Shown here: positions 6,025-9,909 of the stretch, piece by piece
Numbering within the stretch: position 1 is the first letter of the stretch
Layout of the letters: every line of letters begins with the position of its first letter
Source: Sedimentisphaerales bacterium
GTDB lineage: Bacteria > Planctomycetota > Phycisphaerae > Sedimentisphaerales > SG8-4
Reading direction: 5' to 3'
Assembly (NCBI GenBank): GCA_016928975.1
Contig: JAFGJR010000281.1
Coordinates: forward strand, 1-9,909
Length of the DNA stretch: 9,909 bases
The notes under the pieces: generated by a model
The model's database searches: none
The model's input: the letters and a program-made list of their open reading frames with translations, nothing else
What the model was told of the DNA's origin: nothing
Program-made: the position numbers and the translations under genes

Positions 6025-6575
6025 AACGCGTGTATATCTGGCCTCTTATCATTCTGCTTGGTGCGGTATTGGTCTCACAAAGTCTGGTCGGCAACACGCA
6101 GTTGCAGGGACAGAATGGGGCCGCCGCAGACCTCTCAACCACCGGTGCCAGTTCGACGGTCTTCCGGCTTCAACTCGAAGGAGAGGAAATCGGAGCAGAC
6201 TACACGGAGTGCTCTGGACTGGGTTCGAGCGATGACCTGATCGAGAGCACGCTCGTGACTCATGGGGCGGTCACCGTCAGGCAGAAGACGCCTGGCGCGC
6301 TGGAATGGCACGACATTACCCTCAAACGCATTGGTCCAAGTGATGTCTCAGTCTGGTCTTGGCGAAAAGCGATGGAAGAACGTGACTCAGGCCGGGCAGT
6401 TCGCGACGGCATGATCATCATGTTCAGCGGAGACCCACCCCAGTTGATCGCTCGGTGGGACTTCCACCGTGGGTGGCCTGCGTGGCTCACCTTCGACGGA
6501 TCGACTGAGACACTTGCGATCGTCCACGAAGGGATCGAGCGAGTGAAGCCCGAGCAGCCCCAACCTCACCGGTAG
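6021..6575 (+). CDS. Exported or membrane-anchored phage tail-tube (T4 gp19-like) domain protein
   Basis: A protein of 184 residues. AGGAG at 6008-6012 lies eight bases before the ATG. Residues 1-24 (MKRVY then WPLIILLGAVLVSQSLVG) are a basic start plus a hydrophobic stretch, either a signal peptide without a clear cleavage box or an N-terminal anchor. Residues about 46-175 match the tail-tube family of phage gp19 and extracellular contractile injection systems in order: VFRLQLEGEEIGADYTECSG (47-66), the G-x-V/ITLKR element (EWHDITLKRIG, 95-105), the VWSWRKAM helix (111-118), RDGMIIMF, the ARWDFHRGWP strand (144-153), and ETLAIVHEGIERV (163-175). The loop after GWP is about ten residues shorter than usual. 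Tail-tube proteins normally form hexameric rings in the cytoplasm and carry no signal. No sheath, baseplate, spike or ATPase gene is in the window. The family call is by motif memory and fairly sure; export is strongly suggested. Confidence 0.75.
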   Translation: MKRVYIWPLIILLGAVLVSQSLVGNTQLQGQNGAAADLSTTGASSTVFRLQLEGEEIGADYTECSGLGSSDDLIESTLVTHGAVTVRQKTPGALEWHDITLKRIGPSDVSVWSWRKAMEERDSGRAVRDGMIIMFSGDPPQLIARWDFHRGWPAWLTFDGSTETLAIVHEGIERVKPEQPQPHR

Positions 6576-6747
6576 AGCTGTATGCGCAAGACGTATGCTT
6601 TGGGGAAGACTGGCTTGCGGATGTGCAGAGACGAACTACAGAACGGAAGGGCTGGACGTTCTATGGCTCGTGGGCCGCCCGTCGACCGGCCCTATTCGAT
6701 GTGATGGATCAGCCAAGTCGAATTACGTGACAGTAAGGAGACGACAC

Positions 6748-7557
6748 ATGAGAACTGCTAAAACCCAGTGTGGCCTACTTGCGCTCGGGCTGGTAAGCTT
6801 GCTGATCATAGCAGCATTGTCCGACGATAGCATGGCGGGTTATGACTTGGTTATCTCGCCCTATACCGACGAGAGTGAGCCCCATGAGGTCGACATAACC
6901 CACAAGTACGAATCGGCGTACGCGGGGGCCTACGCCTCTGAATCGGGGTATGCTTTTTGCAGTGCGGACGCAGTGACAGACGTGGACTATGGAGAGGATG
7001 GCTATGCCTCTGCAGACTCCGTGGGAACGGTAATCTACGAGTGGACATACTCTGGCCCTCCAAGCACTCCGCCAGGTGGAGACCTGGAATGGAGTCTCGA
7101 TGGCGACGGCGGCAGTGAGGTAGATGGGACTAACGCCCAAGTGGGTCAGAACGACGATGCGACAAACGCTTCCACCGCCGTGAGTGTGGCCTACGGGGCT
7201 ACTCCGTCCGACGAATCCTCGTCGTCGGGCAGTGCCACTGGAAGTGTGAGCGACTACGCGACAGCCTCGGGTTATTGGTCAGTCAGTGGATATCGCGAAG
7301 ACCCATATGTGAACGGTTATGGACTGACCAAGACCAACGGGCACTACCTGATCTATGTGGACTGGGACAGCTATTACGAGTCATCCGCTCCCGAGGAGGT
7401 CCCAGAGGGTACTGGGTCGATCGTCGTCTGGGGTAGTGCCGGGTGCGGTTGTGAATCGGCAACCAGCACATCACCCAACGGAACGCCGGCGAATGCATTT
7501 GCAGACTGCAACGTTAACGCGAGCGTCGCGGTTGATGCATCCTTCACCTCAAACTGA
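6748..7557 (+). CDS. Secreted Ser/Gly/Tyr/Asp-rich protein of unknown function
   Basis: A protein of 269 residues. The ATG at 6748 is chosen over an in-frame start at 6595 because AAGGAG (6734-6739) precedes it by eight bases and because a signal peptide follows at once: MRTAKTQCG, hydrophobic LLALGLVSLLIIAAL, then likely cleavage near SMA-G (about residue 30). The mature part is acidic, almost without Lys and Arg, and rich in Ser, Gly, Tyr, Ala and Asp, with many short YASESGYA- and VSGY-like stretches, suggesting a beta-rich extracellular or surface protein. A late CGC pair (in GSAGCGCESA) is the main Cys feature. I recognise no family. It stands 172 bases after the gp19-like gene, same strand, with no terminator seen between them. 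Confidence 0.75.
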   Translation: MRTAKTQCGLLALGLVSLLIIAALSDDSMAGYDLVISPYTDESEPHEVDITHKYESAYAGAYASESGYAFCSADAVTDVDYGEDGYASADSVGTVIYEWTYSGPPSTPPGGDLEWSLDGDGGSEVDGTNAQVGQNDDATNASTAVSVAYGATPSDESSSSGSATGSVSDYATASGYWSVSGYREDPYVNGYGLTKTNGHYLIYVDWDSYYESSAPEEVPEGTGSIVVWGSAGCGCESATSTSPNGTPANAFADCNVNASVAVDASFTSN

Positions 7558-7805
7558 TTCGCCAGAATGCCTGTGTTGAACGTGCATGAATGGTCCGGCC
7601 AGATCGGCGAGGTGATCGCAAGCTGTGAGGGCGTCCTCGATGCCGGGGATGCGTCGCTCGGCGTCCCCGACATTGTTCCGACTACAACGCACGCCGGCGC
7701 GAACGTGCACGAGACTCATGTGGCGGAAACCCATGAGACCTCTACGCTCATGATTCACTGTCGGCATGTGGAAGTCAGCCATAACGAAAGGCAAGAGATC
7801 GTCCT
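7558..7805 (+). other. Gap between secreted-protein gene and 617-aa gene
   Basis: About 250 bases. One open frame of 89 codons (7567-7836, starting MPVLNVHEWSG, His- and Thr-rich) has no Shine-Dalgarno and no recognisable features. A similar-sized frame exists on the minus strand. No terminator (hairpin plus T-run) or good promoter was seen. If the 617-aa gene really starts further right (near 8054), this non-coding gap would be about 500 bases. Confidence 0.4.
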
Positions 7806-9659
7806 ATGGCGCCAGCGTTCTTCCTTTGCGCATTGATCCCAATGCAGTTCCTGTTGGGCCCTGACAGTCCACTGCAGCGTCGCACTCTGAATGCAGCATC
7901 AAGGGTGACCACCACACCATTTGCGCCCTCGCTGGAGATGAAGGAGAATGCGGAGTTCCTTCTGCTACCTGTTCTGGCTGTTCAGGAGGCCACTTCGGAT
8001 GCCAGCACGCTGATGTTGTCTCTTGATGGAACCATCGAGTTGAACGCGCCGCTGTGTCGCACCTATGTCGTCATATTCGCGCGGTACTGGGTCTCGTCAT
8101 GCTTCTATCGTGCAACCATCGTCTGGGCGGAACCGCACGTGGGGAGCCTGAATTATCCGGTGTATCCGCCGACCTTGAACGTGGCAAGCGACCCCAACCA
8201 ATTCGTCATCAGCCACCAGTTGCAGCACATGTATGACGGCGCGTTTCCCAAGCCGCTGGGCGAACGTGGGCCCTTCAAGCACAAGTTCAATGTCTACTAC
8301 ATATCAGACATCCGCTTCGCCGAACGTGAGGCACTCGATCTGCGCGTCAGGCTGTCAGACGTTCAACCTCTGATCGATGTGAACGGCCAGGGTGGCGAGC
8401 AAGTGGTCGATGTCCCGTATCCACAAGCCTCCGCGCCGCGCAAGGACCATCCCGCGAAGATGACGGTTCGCGCCACCGGCTCTCGCGTCGATGAGGCGAC
8501 CCTGCTCAACGCGGATGGGGAGTTGCTCAAGGGTGTCCAGTATGAGTACATCGCGCAGGAGGGTGCGAAACGGCTCAAGAGACAAGCGATATTTCTGCCG
8601 GAGCGCCCGATCACGGTGGCTTTCAAAGGGGAGGGGCCGACGATCACGATAGGAGGCCGGAAGCGTCACTACAGGGAACTGGAGATCATGGACCCTCCAG
8701 GTGGGCGCAAGTGTGTTGTGGATCATCAGGCGATAGAGTTTCGCGGACGCGCTGTCAACCTCCCCAGCCAGATTGAGGTCTACACGGGTGATGGCGAGGA
8801 ATTGCTGCGGCGTGCGAGAATGTATAGTGTCGCCTTGTGCGAGTCGACGCCAGAACAGGGAGACGAATCCGCCAGGCAGTTTAGTCTCTTCGATCCGAAT
8901 GAGATGCGCTGCCGTGACTTGTTCATCAAGTACTGGCTCAAAGCTCTGTCGGAAGTGGCAAACGAGGATATCGAGGCGCTGGAGCGGCTGCGAAAGCACT
9001 TCGGAGAGATATCCTCCGCAGCTACGACAATTGGTGAGCAGTTGAAGCGAGTGAACATGCTGCTACAAGTGGATTGGATGCTCGACAACGCGGACGGCTT
9101 GGCTGAGGACTTTCGGGAGCACGTGCGTCTGTTGCGGTCTGGTGGACTGGCTCGCATGATCCTCTACGGAGGCGAGAATCTTATCGAGACGACGAGTCGG
9201 TGGGGCCAACCGGATACGGCCGACAAGCTGTTGGGAGTCTGGCTTGACGCCGCCGTCGCTGAGAACGACGTCGCATCTGTTCTGGATTTCGCCTCTGCCA
9301 GGGTGACAGGTGGCCATCTTTGGACGAGCGCGAAGCTCCTGGAGGCCCTGGGGCGTTTGGCCCTATCAAGTGATCAGCGGTTCTTGGGCGAGGCGCTTCG
9401 TTGCACGGCATTGTCGCGAATTGACGAAATGGTTCGCAAGCCCAACGATATCAGGAACGAGGTGGATATTGCACAGGCTCGTTGGGCCCTCTGGAGAACG
9501 ACGGAGGATAGGCTCCATGAGGAACTCAAGGCGAGCCTTGCCGCCGCCCAGAAAGCATTCGGCGCGATCGACCGGCCGACGCGCCGGGATGAGGCACTGA
9601 AACGGCAACTCGATGCGATAGAGCAGAACTTGCTGGGGGACAGGAGTATCCGACAATGA
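7806..9659 (+). CDS. Large protein of unknown function, beta-rich N-terminal and helical C-terminal halves; start uncertain
   Basis: The open frame gives 617 residues from ATG 7806, but the first 110 or so are doubtful. There is no good Shine-Dalgarno, the N-terminus lacks a proper signal, and the sequence there is poor in pattern. From about S114 (LNYPVYPPTLNV) it is convincing. Residues 115-360 look beta-rich (PITVAFKGEGPTITIGGRKRHYRELEI, near 265-290), with a CVVDHQAIEFRG segment. Residues about 370-617 are helical and include FIKYWLKALSEV, RLRKHFGEI, ADKLLGVWLDAAV and a charged C-terminal helix, a layout suggestive of helical repeats. I know no named family. A signal-peptide-like sequence exists in another frame at 8054 (MSHLCRHIRAVLGLVMLLSC), which would join this frame if one G of 8141-8144 were removed, so a frameshift is possible. 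The stop overlaps the next start by ATGA (9656-9659), implying coupled translation with the Tat-signal protein. Confidence 0.7.
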   Translation: MAPAFFLCALIPMQFLLGPDSPLQRRTLNAASRVTTTPFAPSLEMKENAEFLLLPVLAVQEATSDASTLMLSLDGTIELNAPLCRTYVVIFARYWVSSCFYRATIVWAEPHVGSLNYPVYPPTLNVASDPNQFVISHQLQHMYDGAFPKPLGERGPFKHKFNVYYISDIRFAEREALDLRVRLSDVQPLIDVNGQGGEQVVDVPYPQASAPRKDHPAKMTVRATGSRVDEATLLNADGELLKGVQYEYIAQEGAKRLKRQAIFLPERPITVAFKGEGPTITIGGRKRHYRELEIMDPPGGRKCVVDHQAIEFRGRAVNLPSQIEVYTGDGEELLRRARMYSVALCESTPEQGDESARQFSLFDPNEMRCRDLFIKYWLKALSEVANEDIEALERLRKHFGEISSAATTIGEQLKRVNMLLQVDWMLDNADGLAEDFREHVRLLRSGGLARMILYGGENLIETTSRWGQPDTADKLLGVWLDAAVAENDVASVLDFASARVTGGHLWTSAKLLEALGRLALSSDQRFLGEALRCTALSRIDEMVRKPNDIRNEVDIAQARWALWRTTEDRLHEELKASLAAAQKAFGAIDRPTRRDEALKRQLDAIEQNLLGDRSIRQ

Positions 9660-9909
9660 GACAACAAGGTCAAAGTGCGTCTCACGATGGCCATGGGTCA
9701 ACCGCCGACGGGATTTCCCGGCGTGGGGTCGTGGGGTCGTTGGGCTTGGCGGCCCTGGGGCTGCTGGCCGGTTCTGCGTTCGGGCAGGAGGGGACGAAGG
9801 AGCCGCAGCGCAAGGGGGCTGACTCCGTCCCGCGCGATGCCGGGCGAGATCGGATGGAGGAGCTCAGGGCCTTCTCCGAGCGGATGCGCAACGCCAGCCG
9901 GGAGGAGCG
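9656..9909 (+). CDS. Tat-signal exported protein, 3' end cut by window edge
   Basis: ATG at 9656 overlaps the stop of the 617-aa gene (ATGA). The frame is open to the window end (84 codons). Residues 1-43 form a twin-arginine type signal: a polar start, ISRRGVV with R22-R23, hydrophobic GSLGLAALGLLAGSA, and cleavage after AFG before Q44. The mature start is charged (EGTKEPQRKGAD) and leads into MEELRAFSERMRNASREE, probably a helix. In planctomycetes such short exported helical proteins are common but uncharacterised. The lack of a separate ribosome site fits coupling to the upstream gene. A Tat signal suggests export in folded form, but the RR could also work as a Sec signal. Function unknown. 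Confidence 0.75.
   Translation, partial: MRQQGQSASHDGHGSTADGISRRGVVGSLGLAALGLLAGSAFGQEGTKEPQRKGADSVPRDAGRDRMEELRAFSERMRNASREE

Noticed and set aside
6582..6704. A 40-codon frame (MRKTYALGKTG...) between the gp19-like and secreted-protein genes
   Set aside because: No convincing ribosome site and a different frame from its neighbours; unlike the overlapping mini-ORFs upstream, it does not touch the next start.
7567..7836. An 89-codon plus-strand open frame before the 617-aa gene
   Set aside because: No Shine-Dalgarno, no family likeness, and a similar frame exists on the other strand. Probably chance.

Overview
The window looks like chromosomal DNA of a planctomycete, most likely class Phycisphaerae. 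This is inferred from protein style only: a pseudopilin with an H-x9-D element and a [15 protein letters not shown] tail, a protein with the ITANRANAKKSTGPRT...NAIKHGLLSR N-terminus, a secreted beta-helix protein ending a domain in ADMGAYEH, and many exported proteins of unknown function. No rRNA, tRNA, CRISPR array, integrase or intact insertion sequence was seen.

Layout. (1) Positions 1-440, minus: the 5' part of a VapC-like PIN-domain nuclease that runs off the left edge, with no antitoxin visible upstream. (2) 441-1024: non-coding DNA with a large inverted repeat (602-690), a near-consensus sigma70 promoter (804-834) and a nested perfect hairpin (867-958) in the predicted 5' leader of the next gene. 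(3) 1025-1903, plus: a STGPRT-motif protein of unknown function whose 3' third is a mosaic of a 14-bp repeat (four copies, read in two frames) and GC-rich hairpin modules. (4) 1959-4553, minus: a large secreted parallel beta-helix protein with three C-terminal DUF5648-like repeats, convergent with gene 3. (5) 4554-4962: divergent intergenic region.

(6) 4963 to the right edge, plus: five genes on one strand without an obvious terminator between them. They are a type II secretion/type IV pilus-like pseudopilin, a 184-aa protein with an N-terminal membrane or signal segment fused to a phage tail-tube (T4 gp19-like) fold, a 269-aa secreted Ser/Gly/Tyr/Asp-rich protein, a 617-aa protein of unknown function, and the start of a Tat-signal protein that overlaps the 617-aa gene by ATGA. 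Between the pseudopilin and the gp19-like gene lie two mini-ORFs (8 and 24 codons) joined to each other and to the gp19-like gene by one- and four-base overlaps. The first has an extended, near-perfect Shine-Dalgarno sequence.

The right-hand cluster reads as an export-linked set: a pilin-like component plus several proteins that leave the cytoplasm. A tail-tube domain with an export signal is the most unusual item. How the products work together cannot be told from sequence alone. The left half looks like accessory DNA (toxin-like gene, repeat-rich gene, lone secreted beta-helix protein).
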